Source: Paramecium tetraurelia
Lineage: Eukaryota > Ciliophora > Oligohymenophorea > Peniculida > Parameciidae
Assembly: GCF_000165425.1 (NCBI RefSeq)
Contig: NW_001799067.1
Span: forward strand, 378,867 to 442,866
Length of the DNA: 64,000 nt
Reading direction: 5' to 3'
The notes beneath the pieces were generated by a model, which worked only from the letters and a program-made list of their open reading frames with translations, did not search any database and was not told the origin of the DNA. The number at the start of each line of letters is the position of its first letter. Position 1 is the first letter of the stretch. A program made the position numbers and the translations under genes. Below are positions 49,901 through 61,945 of this stretch, in pieces.

Positions 49901-52900
49901 TTCTTCTTCAGGAGGAGCATCTTTCGCTGGAGGAGCCTTCTTCTTTTTCCCCCTCTGTTCAACTTACTTCTTCTCATGCAATACCTAAATCTAAAACTCT
50001 CCATCTTGTGGGAACTTATTAGTAATTTAAATCTGGAAGTCAAATATCTCATACAGGATTGAACTTACATTCCATTACTTTTCAGACTTCCTTCCTGTAA
50101 TATTACTTTTCAAATCAAATACTAATGCTGCTGCCTGAACATTGGTCTCCTTTTTGTTTGTGAAAATCACTCTTCCAGTAACAGGCAGAGAAATACGAGA
50201 AGTGAATTTAACTTTGTAATTATAAGGTATATCTGGTTCAATTTTTATGCTTTCATCGCCTTCTAATTAAAAGTCAGGATGACCCTCATATTTAACAAAA
50301 TAACTGATTGGTTTTGGAGTCGGATTTCTTAATTCAATTGATTTTATTACTTCTTCTCCCAATATACATTAGAATATGATGGGCTCCTTCTAAGGCACAT
50401 AATGAGGAAGAGAAAAGAATAGTTGTACTAACATCATTAACATTTCTCTAGGGTAAGGTTTATGGTAGATGTCTCTGGCTTGAACATGGGATTGTAAACC
50501 ATAATCACTTAAAGCTGGCATTAATTTATCAGCATTGTGTCTATAGTCATCCTCACTTTATAGATTAGTCCTTAAATTGCTAAAGAACTTCTACATACTA
50601 GCACCAATAAATTAAGTCACTGCATCTGCTATCAGCAAGCTGTCTCTGAATTCAGATGCGAAGTTGCTTATCCTTCTTATCTGGCCTGTATGTTGTTGTT
50701 CATAACAAACTTCATAGAACCAAAGAATAACACCTTCCGCATGAGATATTATATTTGATCCATCTAAATAGTAATCTGGAATGTTCAATCTCTCAGCTGG
50801 AATTCCAGGCAGTTATTTGAATGATTTTGCTGTTATTCTATTGAGATAATAAATTTTAATTATTTGATAGAATGTTGAAACCCATGCATCATAGTGTAGA
50901 TAGTTGTATTTAGCTTAACTCAGTTGTAATCTATTGTCGGGTACAAACTCATATTTGTCTTTAGGCAGTGTCTTTAACCAAGCATTGTAATCATTATGTC
51001 CTAATAAATATTCTGACCTTATGTGATTCAGTAGGGCTCCCTCTATTTTTAGTTATCTTACTAATTCATCATATTATTTAAATTAAGCTTCCGCCTTTTG
51101 TTGGCGTTTCCAGTTTTGATCAACCTATGCTTTATATTGGAAATTAACTTTGCCTGTTAGAAAAGTTAATAATTCAAATATTTGTTATCCAAAACTTGTT
51201 ACAATGTCTTCAGGAAATTTATTAATAGGTTGTGTAAGAACATGATAATTCATCCATCTCATTATGTAATCACAAGCTTCATTCTGGGTTTCAGCATCCA
51301 AAGGTCGATAACCTAAATGTGAAGTCCCTTTTGAACTAGTTGTACTTTTTACAGACATTGTATGATTTCGCTTCATTTTCTCATTGTCACTGTCAGCACC
51401 ATCATCTTCTTAAAACATCAATGGTTTTTTTTCATCTGCTACCATTTGATACTTTTGTATTCTCTACAAGTATATCTAATTTGTCAATAAACAATTATCT
51501 GTCGTCCCAGATACATATATGGAATACACTCTCCCTTCATCTTAGAATTCTGCTCTCGTAGTAAATGAAATTGGCTTTTTATGAGAAAAGTACACATCAA
51601 CTTTTAATTTACTTTTCGCAACTCCTAATGTTTAACCTTCTGGAAATTTTAGTTCCAAGTAAAAATTACTTGTCTCACTTGACCAATTATGTTTTAAATT
51701 CAAATTCTCATAACCATCATTTATAATTTTGAATGAACATTTTGAAACTACATTCAGAGGCACCACTGGCAATATGACTTCTTTTTTATCAAATAATAAT
51801 CTGGGATATGCCCCTGATCCTTGAATAAGTAAATCAACATATGGCAAAGTCTTTGGTATGTCAGGATCAGATTCAATGTACAGTGAAACTGTTGATTAAA
51901 ATACTCCAGGCCCATATGGGTTAAATTTAACTCTAATTTTTACCTATTATCCAGACCCAACTATTCCTTCACTAGGTTCTATAGTAAATATTTTATCAAT
52001 TTTCAATGGTGAAGTATCAATACGCCATTTTACATCCTTTCTATCTGGATTTGATAATTTTATCTCTTCTACTGTAGGGTAACATTTATCAGGAGATGTG
52101 ATGATCTTTTTTTTAAATTCAATTGATTGTGGTTCAACTAAAAATTTAGGTTTCAGGCCTTTGCAAGATACTCTTCTAGTTAAGGAGGCTAAATTCTGAT
52201 TAAATCTTGCTAAAGTGATTGGCATATCAAATTGATAATGCTTTACATCTTTAGGAGAAAATTTCATCAAGAAAACTTATGTTCTACCAGGCAATATAGT
52301 TAAATTATAGGATCTATACTCCTTAGTTTCCAAATCAATTTATTCAGATTTTTCAGATTGATTGTCCAATGACTCATCTAATTTTGGGGCTGGTTCATCC
52401 TCATTCTCTGGGTGAATTGAATGCAAGATTGTATCATCTTCATCCTATGGTTTTACTTCTAAACAATCGATTCCATCAGGTGCTCTAGGATTCTCATTCT
52501 AATGTCTCAAATCCAAGACTAAATCAACTGGTATAGTGGAATTATTGACCAAGGTCATTGTCAATTAATTACTTGTTCCCAAAGTAGTTATATTTCCAAA
52601 ATCAAACTCTTCTTCCACAATTTCTATTTTTGGTATTATAGCTGACCCAACAACAGGCACTTGTAGTTACTTTCCTCCTCTAATTAAGATTATAATATCT
52701 CCTTTAATTATTCTTTCATCTTTAGAAAGGAATTTAACTTATAAATCTCTGGAGTCTTCTGAACTTATTTTTCCTTTTATGGGATAAACTTCAATTCCTT
52801 CTGGAAGCTTAGTTGTTTGAACCTAAAAAACTGCAGAACTTTTAGATAGATTCTTTAGAGTTAACACCTTAGCTTCTTACTTACAAACAACTATTTCCTT

Positions 52901-53081
52901 GAAATCTATAACAGCTTATTTGATAGCACATTTAGGTTCTGAAACAACTCCCGTGCATTTAATGTTCTAATCCAACCCATCTTCTGTTTTTAATAATAAT
53001 TTTTCTTCCTCGTTTCTAATAGTGGCAACAGTTGCTTATTATTAAGGTATTATTGATTGTTATTATTATTACTATTATTAC

Positions 53082-53112
<31 letters not shown>

Positions 53113-55801
53113 CTTAAGTATTTTTGTCTGTTTATTGTTATTGCTATGAGGTGACTGGTTATTTAACTTCAGGTAGAGGCTACAACTAACTTGGTTTGTA
53201 AATCACTTAACATTCCAAATATTTACCACTCGGTACAACTCCTGATTCAGGTTAGACATAAAAAATCTTTTTTTCAGTTGTTATCCATCTAAATTTAGCT
53301 TCTGCATTTCCATTATTTGTTAATCGAACAATTTCAGCAGTTTCCATTTCATTGTTATCTTCATTAAAACCAAATTTGATTTGAGTTCTATTCATCTCTA
53401 GGAACACTCTCTCAATATTTGCTTAGACAAGAAATTCAAAAATATGATTCTCATTTATTACATATTTTAGATGTGTTTTAATCTATCCTAATTATTTTGA
53501 ACAAAGAATGACATCAAATTATGCAGTCTAACCACTAGGAATGATTTATGGTTTAATGTATGATTAATTGAAATCTTCTTTGTCAGTATGTAATCTTACA
53601 CTAATAGAATTTCTGAGATCATTTCTCACATAAAAGTATTTAATTACAGTACTTTTAATGTAAACATTTCCAAATTCTATTTTAACAGGCCCAGCTTATA
53701 TTTTTTGTAATTAATCAGCATTTAATTCAGCACTTGTATCCCTAATTTCACTATGTGTTTTAGGTTCAAAAGGGAATTTTTTTTTTTATATATTCCTTAG
53801 ATCCGGTTCAAAAGGCTTAAGCTGTTTTCCTTCCTTTAATTAATTCTAATGAAGTGGTTCATAATGAAAGATTGGTTTAGTCACGAATAGAGTTTCATTA
53901 GCTTCTGGTAATGGTAATTCTTATTCGTATCCATCATCTTGCATTCCAACGGCAAATTCATAATCAATAGGTGGTTCTGGTTTAGGTTCTTCTTCTTGTT
54001 CTTGTTTTTTCGTGGCTCCCGAGGGCTTAACAGGTTCTTATTTGATTTCCTTCAAACGTTCATTCATCTAAGTAAATTTCTGTTTTATCTTCTTATCCTT
54101 AACCTTCTTAAGCCTTTATTCCCTATGCATTTTTAAATATTCATTATATATTTCTTTATTTAATGACTTTTGCTTTAACTCTTCAATTTTGTCTAATGAA
54201 ATTCCTTGTTGAACAAGAGACTAAACTGATTGTGAAATATCCAAAGTTTAAACCTTCTCAATTGATTTAATATTGCTTATGCTTTATTCTTTAGTTATAG
54301 TGTGCTTCATTTCAAAATCTTCAGGGAGTGATTCAGGTCCCCTTTTAACTTATTGTTTATTTGTAAACTATTAACTCACTCCTGCTAATCTAACTGGAAT
54401 TTTGAAGATTCCTCCAAGCAATTCAGCATTAATAACAGTTGTGAAGTTTCCAGTGTGCTTAGGTTTGAAACTAACCCAAAAGTTTTATTTTTCTTCTGGT
54501 TACAAAATTGACAAAGTTGGATTAACTTAGAAATAAGGAACTACAGGCCAATGAATTTGTATTGGCAGATCCGTCTATTTATTAGTAACTTCGAAAACAA
54601 TCTCTTTGTTTTAGTTGGCAGGACACAATCCAAATTATAAAATTGGAGTTGGTGGAAATTTGATTGTAGGACAAATACATCTCACCTGCAAATGATTCAT
54701 CAATGGTTCATTATCTTAAAAATCAAAAATTGCCGAATAATGATATTCATCATAATCTGGTTTCAATTGTTCAGGAGACAATGCAAAAGATCTCGTCCAT
54801 ACTTATTGTTCTTCTGAAACTTTAGGTTTACATTTAAAAACTATTGCAACTTATGAATAACTTTCCAAAACCCCTTCCTCTGGATAACATTCCATAATTC
54901 TTTCTGTCTATTCAAGACCCAATTCAGCAGGAGTCTACAATTTAAGAGCATCTTCTTATTAATGCAAACCCTTCTTCAATTTCACCTTAAACTTTTGTTA
55001 CTTGGGAGTGTTATTTACTAAATATGTTTCAATCTGCTTGAATTATCCATAGTAAATCTAACCAAAATCAAAGAAATTGTTTTGAACTCCAGTGTCGTCA
55101 ATCAAAAAACGAGTAAATTCTATTGACGTTGCATTAATGTCTATAGTTTTCTGGAGACTTTAACCATCTGCAATTACTTCTACTAAACCTCTGAAAATAC
55201 CAGCATCTTTAGGTTTATAAAATACCTTAACCGCAAATTCTTGTCCTGCTCCTAAACTAAATGAAGTCGGCTCTATTCTGAAATCAGGCAAACGATCAAT
55301 TTTTAGTTCTACTTTACCTGTCGATCGCCCTTCATTCTTAAAGTAAATATTATCTACTTTCTCCTTTCCTACACGGACAAATCCCAAATTTATAAATGGC
55401 TCAAAAACTATGCTATAATGAATTAAATGTTAAAAATACGCAGCTTGAGGAGGGAAGGCAAAAAGAGGCACATCAATAGTATAGTTACCATCTGACACAA
55501 TTTTCAAACTGTCTTAATACTACTCTAAACTGGCTGTTTCAAATGTTACTATCAGTTTCATTGAAAGTCCAGCTGCTATGGCACTATAAATCTACATAAT
55601 AAACACATACCCCTGCATTTCATAATCGCATCTGAAGTTAGAATGAGGTTGAAATACACGAATTCTTCGAGCAGTCTATGTTAAGTTTCTCACAAACACA
55701 GTAATTTCATAAGTCTAATTAATCTATATGTCTTTAAATATGATCTCGCTTGGCACTACTTCAATAGGCGGACCTGTTGAAAGTTATTTAATACGAGTCA
55801 T
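46973..55801 (-). CDS. CFAP47: CFAP47-like ciliary protein (ASH/Hydin-type domains, CH-like core)
   Basis: A single open frame of 2942 codons with no required intron, the largest gene here. It is built mostly from beta-sandwich ASH (ASPM/SPD-2/hydin) repeats, e.g. 'IYFKNEGRSTGKVELKIDR', 'FNPYGPGVFQSTVSLYIE', 'ITFTDEQGHYLWYTVF'. A calponin-homology-like helical block sits in the centre (about 51250-50450, 'ILWFYEVCYEQQHTGQIRR'). The C-terminal end 'FIISFTPVEYGKIRKGKLII' matches CFAP47. CFAP47 is an axonemal central-pair-associated protein required for motility. It contains a pure poly-Gln tract (see separate feature). Confidence 0.93.
53050..53110 (-). repeat. TAA/TAG microsatellite encoding poly-Gln in CFAP47
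   Basis: A trinucleotide array of TTA/CTA (plus strand) reads as about 17 consecutive TAA/TAG codons on the coding strand, which here mean Gln. Under the standard code it would be an array of stop codons. It lies between two ASH domains in a Gln-rich linker, so length change would be tolerated in frame. Confidence 0.85.
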
Positions 55802-56824
55802 CGTACTGTTGAGACTTTTGTTGCTCTAATTCATTATTAATAATAATAATGTGTATATTCTAAGAATGTGGATAAAAGAAAACCAACTACAAATCATTTT
55901 CTAGTTTCACAACCAAGAGTAAAATTAAGATTCCTCCTTTACCAATTAGTAAGTAGTCTATAATAAAATAGCATAGGAATTATAAGAAAAATATTGTTTA
56001 TTATAAGTATCCTTTCTCGAATTAATATTAATTGAAGATGAAAATTTCTTTAGAAATGGATAATAGATTTCAATTTTTGAATTAGTTCTTAGATAACTTT
56101 AAATACTATGTTTGAGAATGCTAAATAAAAATAATAACTGAAGGAAAAATGTAAACTATTCGGTACTTTATAATTTTCATTTATAAAGTATTTCATTAAT
56201 ATCAAGAATTAAATTTTAAGTTAACATCCATAATCTATTACAATGGTTATTGATAAAAAAATTATAATATACTATCATTAACTATACTTTCCTTTTGTTA
56301 TCAGGTTATTTATAAAGTCCACATAGGATATTTAAATAAATGGTTTTGATAAAATTTGGAAATTTATAAATTATAATTTTAACAAAATAAAATCTAAAAT
56401 ATTATGCTATTATTTTTTATGATTGATTATTTAAAATATATTGTACCATCATGGATTCAAAAAGTTATTCAAGAAATTTATAATATAAAGATTTTTCATA
56501 TGGATCCTGGGCACTAAATAGTCCAAGAAATAGCTAAACTATGCATCTATGATTCAATCTGTAATAAAATTATTGCTAAAATATTGATTTAAATTGATTT
56601 ATCTTATTATAATGTTTACAAAATTATACTTCCAGTGAATTATAAAATGATAATATAATTAAACATTTATTTAATTTCTAATTGTGGGAATACTAACATT
56701 TATGGAAATTCCTGGGAAACAATTTAGATGTCAAATGTTTGATTATATGCTTCATCATTAATATGACTTATGAGTGATGCATTAAATTAGTAAAAATATA
56801 TAAAATAGAATTAAGCTTTTATAT
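55802..56824. other. 1-kb spacer with small open frames
   Basis: Plus-strand frame 55849-56115 (88 codons, basic: 'TTKSKIKIPPLPISKQ') could be a small gene divergent from CFAP47. A second micro-ORF at about 56451 ('MDSKSYSRNLQYKDF') ends after 33 codons and could be a first exon. The rest is AT-rich with no gene seen. Confidence 0.35.
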
Positions 56825-57517
56825 TCATTATTTAGTTCTAAATGATAACTGAAATAGATTTCCAACTTCTTATTCTTTATAAGAATTAATTTTTAAAGGA
56901 TAATAGATGTCAGAGATTTTGTCTTATTGTTTAACACTTTTCTCGCTGGTGTTTAAAGTATTTCTATGGGAATGTTGTTATTAAAATCCTTAATAGTCAT
57001 CATTATTGAGCTTAAATCTATAGCTGTTTTATGGAGATTGTCGATGTTGGTTATTCTAAGTGTTTGAAAATTCTAGTTTAAAAGTAAATTAAGGTGTGAT
57101 GTCATTGAGATTTCTAGTTTTCTAAGAGGATCTATCATTTTATTTATGCTAAGTCTGGGTTTATGGAGTTTATTTAGTAAATAGTTTATAGATCTTCTAA
57201 ATTATTTATAAATATAATTTTACTTATTGTATTAGTTATTGTGATTGTTGCTAATTAGTAAAGGAGTGTTAGGACTTTTAGGACTCACTCATTTAGAAAT
57301 GGGGTTTTGATTTAAATTTGAGGGAATCGATTGTTTTGATTTGTTTTTTGTTATTTTTAAAATAGTATTAATTTTATTATTATTGACCATAGAACTCTTA
57401 ACTTAACTATCTATAAAATTCATCGTCATTATTAATTTTTAATTTATTTTCAGTAGGTTAAAATTAATAAGAATCATCTTTTTCTAGCATAAAGCTCACA
57501 AATCCATTTTAGTTCAT
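56825..57517 (-). CDS. Unknown Gln/Asn/Lys-rich protein
   Basis: 230 codons open from ATG 57517, or ~221 if a 27-nt intron-like segment (about 57207-57233; 3n, no TGA) is removed. Low complexity: Gln ~20%, many Asn, Ser and Lys, no hydrophobic core, so probably disordered. The ATG at 57517 begins 'MNQNGFVSFMLEKDDSYQF'; an upstream Met pair is in frame but sits among AT repeats. No family recognised. Confidence 0.5.
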
Positions 57518-57555
57518 TAAAATTAAATATTATTATTATATATATATTAAACTCA

Positions 57556-58316
57556 TCATTACTCATTAAGAATAGACAAATGTTTAACCTATTATTATTT
57601 AAGCAACATTTCTAATTAGTTAATTTAATCAAATGTCTTAGCATTCTCTAACAACTTTTTGATGTGTTCTTTATCTAGAGTAGCATCTTTCAAATTAATC
57701 AAATTCATATAATCAGTCAACTCATCAGGTTTGAAGGATTCCTCAGCTTTTTGTCTTTCCTAATTTTGAATTTAATAATTTAATTACTGATTGAGTAACT
57801 TTATTGAAATCAAGAATTTTTAAATTAGGTAAAATTGCAATTACTTTATATCTATAATCAGGTTATTAAGTGATAAGATTTCCATGTAAGATCAATCTTT
57901 TGAGTTTTTTGCAATGCTTCAATTGATACAATTCGTTGATATCAGTTAATCTATTATTCATTAAGATTAAATTTTCAATATTGGGCAGTGAATCAGATAC
58001 ATCCGTCAATTTAGTAATTCTATTGTTCGATAAGTTTAAAGTCTTAAGTCTTAGGATAATCTAATACAGTATACCTTTTTAAAAGGGTAAGATTTCCTAG
58101 CTTTTTGATATCATTATCCCCTAAATCAATGTGATCAAAAAAATCCTACATAAAAGAATCTTGATACCAATGTAGCTCCTAAATTTTCTATGGCTGTAAT
58201 TTTCTTTGCTAAGATATTTAAATATATAGACTAATACCTCGTAGATCAAGCTGTCTTTCATTTAATGGATTAATAAAATGATGTGATCCCTGTATTAATT
58301 CAGAGTTAATTTTCAT
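57556..58316 (-). CDS. SNRPA1: U2 snRNP A' (U2A') leucine-rich-repeat protein
   Basis: 218 residues after four introns (29, 22, 25 and 28 nt; the third has an AAG acceptor). It starts 'MKINSELIQGSHHFINPLNE' with 'RQLDLRG' and 'AIENLGATLDFFDHIDL', the diagnostic U2A' N-terminus, then LRRs 'RLKTLNLSNNRITKL', 'NIENLILMNNRLTDI', 'LKRLILHGNLIT' and the cap 'DYRYKVIAILPNLKILDF'. The C-terminal helix parallels human U2A'. With U2B'' it binds stem-loop IV of U2 snRNA in the spliceosome, relevant in a genome with tens of thousands of tiny introns. Confidence 0.93.
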
Positions 58317-58337
58317 TAATATATTTATATAATTTAA

Positions 58338-59415
58338 TCATCCTGTAAATCGAAAACAAAAAAAGCAAAATGTCGATTAGATGCCTCTAACATCCACTTG
58401 CCAAGCATATTAAAAGTCACACTGAGGACAATTGCCAAATGACCCTTAAAACAAGAATTTTTCAACTATTTGCATTCGAATTAAAAATGAATGCGCAACA
58501 TCGCTCTATCTCATTGTTGACTATATATGCTCCATAATAAAATTATTTTAATGATCCTATTTTAATGCAACATTTTACTCCTAATTTACGTGTGCAAATA
58601 AATGGACATACACTTCCCATGCAATAATTTGATTTATGAATGTCTTAAAATAATTGTTCCACTTTTTCATGACAATCTTGGCATTCAACTAGTTATTCAC
58701 AACCTTTTTAATATAAATAAATCAATACACTTTCGATAATGATTCTAAACAAAATCTGGATACTTAACTATCTATTTGCAATTATCATTTGGGCATTTTA
58801 TACTTAAATTCTTTATTAACACTTATGCTCTCAAACTATTTGGAGGAGCTGACAATAATTCTTATTTACAAATTGGACACACCTATCTCACATCTTCTAT
58901 ATTTCTAATATTATAATAGCAATCCTTGCAAATTTCGTGTCCTTATAAACAAACTATTATTGGAATTTAATTAAATTCTCTACAAACAGGACATATTAAT
59001 TCCTGTTTTTAGATTTCTTCATGAAGTTCTTTTTGCGATTCCAAATTGATTAGAGTGTCAAATTTTAGTAATTTTGAATAGTAATTAATTTTTGCAATCT
59101 CTTCTATCTCTTTTACTATACATTGTCCGCATGTATAGGGTTGTTCTAAATTACAGCGTTTACATGTATTCGGCAATGTTAAATATTTTAAGAGTTCTTT
59201 TAAATCTATTTGCTATTTGCATGAATCGATTGGACACTTAATTTAAAATTTGGATTTCTTAGATTAAATAGTATTGCTTAAGATCTACTTTAAACAATTT
59301 TAACATAGATGATGATCGCATTCTATTGATAAATGAAATATGAACTTCCTAATTAATATTGTGGGTCCATGGCATCACATTAAGCACACTATTTAGTCTA
59401 TTTAATTTTATGCAT
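58338..59415 (-). CDS. RING/TRAF-type zinc-finger protein, candidate E3 ligase
   Basis: Roughly 330-350 residues; intron limits not fully resolved. Several zinc modules: N-terminal Cys pairs, 'NTCKRCNLEQPYTCGQC', a RING-like core 'ICPVCREFNQIPIIVCLQGH' then 'EICKDC' and 'VCPICK', followed by a SIAH/TRAF-like 'IKCPNDNCKQIVKYPDFVQN' with His/Cys, and a C-terminal 'NCPQCDF'. This order suggests a SIAH- or RBR-like ubiquitin ligase or a trafficking zinc-finger protein. Its stop is 22 bp upstream of the U2A' start on the same strand. Confidence 0.7.
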
Positions 59416-59450
59416 TATTAATAATTAATTAATATTAATAAATTCCTTTC

Positions 59451-61704
59451 ATGTTTTTAAAGTATTATCCTGACCTTATTGTAGTTTTGGTCGATTCTTT
59501 GGATTTGGATCCTAATCTAAATTTGACATTTTGCTAAAACAAGATAATTTAACCTTAGAAACCATATTGAATGAGGAAGACATATTGTCTGAATTAAAAA
59601 ATTCAAGCTCAGGCAAGTTTGCTGATTTGTAAGTTTAAATTTTGACTACATTCTAGCATAATACAGCATCCTAAGGAATACTATAAAATGATTTATTACA
59701 TTAATAAAGATGTAACTGATCAGGAGTATAATTCTAAATATCCATTTTTGATAAGTGAAATATTAGGTTCAGAAAATGATAAATTGATTAATTTTCTATT
59801 TGAAAAACAAGAGGACACACCTTAAGAAGAAGTTTAAAATCCTTTAGAAGATCAGCTAGCACTGAGTTAATTCTAAGAGGAACATTAAGAAAACGAAAAA
59901 CTAAGATAGAATTTACTACCTGATCTACTTTCTCTATTAGAAAATGATTTCCTCTTAATCACATTAGCTGGATATTTTACCAAGATTATTTCAGCAATTA
60001 TTCATAAAAGAGGAGATGATGTATTTCTATTAATAAATTAAGTTTTGGGAATACTTAAAAAATCACCCACGAATAATCTCAAATCTATTCAAACATTTAA
60101 GCATAAGACAAATTACTGAAATATTTGAAAAGTTGATTATTTTAGATAAAGGTTATGAAGAACATCATGAAGGCTTTTATATAGAAGAGAGACAAAATTT
60201 AATAGCCAGAATGCTCAAATTCCTCAAAGGAGAATCACATTCAAATACAATTATTACAAACATTTGTGAATCCCTTATTGAAGTATACAAAAGAGCATTG
60301 ATATCTCTTGAATCTATGGTAGTTTTGAGAGAAATTCTATTAAAAATTGAAAAACCGCTATTCTTTATGAGTTTGGCACTGCAAACTTAAAATAGTTCCA
60401 TATATAGTTTACTCAACATTCAATTTGAATTTTATAACAAAATGTCTTAGCTATAAGATAAACCATACGAAATAGAACTTTCTGTTCTTTATAAACCAAT
60501 TTTAGATGAATCACTCAAGGCTCTAACTTAATAGGACATCTTTAAAGTATCTTTTTAAACTACTTCTGGAAATATAATTAGACCATTAGGCGATTCAAAA
60601 TTGTTATTAATATAATTGATTATATAATTAATTTAGAAAAAAGAATTAGCTCTGGTAATTGAAAATGGAGAAATATTTTAACAAATAATTAATTTAGTAT
60701 TTGAATATCAAACAAACAATTAATTACATGTTTTATTTGAAAAATTGATTGTTGCCATTTTAGATTCATAAAATGATCATTTGCATGAACTATTTTTTGA
60801 AGATACCAATTTTCTGAATTTACTAATAAAGATTAATGGGTCTGAAGAAAGAAAAAAGAAACATGGATTTTAAGGTATATTAACCAAAATAACTAATTAT
60901 ATTAATACTCCAAGTGTCCTTTAAAAATGTTAAGTAGTATAAACTGCAATTGATAGCATCTAAAATGAATGGTTAAAATATCTTGAAGAATTATAAGTAG
61001 TTAATGAAGTTGAATAATCGTGGTTATTAGGAGTTAATCCAAGATTCAGAGAACAAATAAATGTAGATCCTTATAGTCCCCCTATTTTCTGGCCTAATAA
61101 TCTATCCTCTTATTAAAACAATTCCACAGATAATTCTAATTCATAAACAAATGAAAATCAAGAAGAAACTTAAGTAGAAACTAATAATACCAGTGAAAAA
61201 CAAGAAATTGATCAAAATGCAGATGAATTTGATTCAGAAGAAGCTTAAATTGAAAAATAATCACCTATTGAGGTTGTACAAGTGAAAGAAGAGAATATTG
61301 AATCTTTGGATGAGTAATAGCCTGAAAAGTATGAATAAAAGATAGTTGATTCTCCAGTCTATGTTGTTAGTGATGAATAAATAAAGGAGAATCCTGTATA
61401 AATAGCAGAGTTTTAGGAGGAGCCAAATTAATCAGTATAAGAAGAACAAGATATTGTCTAACAAGAAGAATAACTAAATGATTAGAATTAAAATTAATAG
61501 AATTAACTGCAAGAGTAGCCAAAATAGGAAGAATAATCTAATACACAAGAATAACCAAAACAAGATGAACAATAAGATTTGCTTCAAGAGTAACCAAAGA
61601 AGGAAGGGTAATAATAACCTTAAGTTGAATAAGAACCATAGGTAGATAATAATGCAATTTAAGAATAACAGGAGCAGGATTAATAACTTAAAGATAATGT
61701 TTGA
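59451..61704 (+). CDS. SAPS-domain regulatory subunit of PP6/SIT4-type phosphatase
   Basis: 726 residues; introns 59462-59484, about 59632-59659, and 60018-60039 (AAG acceptor). It opens 'NFGRFFGFGSQSKFDILL' with 'TLETILNEEDILSELK', the SAPS signature, and contains 'FWEYLKNHPRIISNLFKHL' and 'YIEERQNLIARMLKFLKGE'. SAPS proteins bind the PP6/SIT4 catalytic subunit and set its targets. The last ~220 residues are acidic and Gln-rich with imperfect repeats of 'EQPKQEEQ'. This explains the large minus-strand shadow frame at 61474-61737. Confidence 0.9.
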
Positions 61705-61945
61705 TATAATATTATTATTAATATTATATAGATACATCTATCAAGATACTTAAGATTTAATTTATTCCTTGAATTCTTTTTATTTTAGTATGATCTTTAT
61801 TTAACAACATTGAATCATCTTTTTGCAAATTCCCTAATAATGATAATTAAAATTGAAGAAATAGTAAATGAATAATAAGAATTTTCTCTTAAAAGTAATT
61901 AGCTATCTATTGATAAAATAACTTTATCAAATAATATATATTTAA
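61705..61945. other. Short spacer
   Basis: AT-rich 240-bp gap between convergent stops; no gene seen. Confidence 0.4.

Noticed and set aside
49843-50062. Overlapping open frames on both strands
   Set aside because: They fall inside the CFAP47 frame but in other phases; only the CFAP47 phase carries conserved sequence.
61474-61737. Minus-strand hydrophobic frame
   Set aside because: It is the reverse of the SAPS Gln-repeat tail; TAA/TAG Gln codons create Leu/Ile on the other strand.
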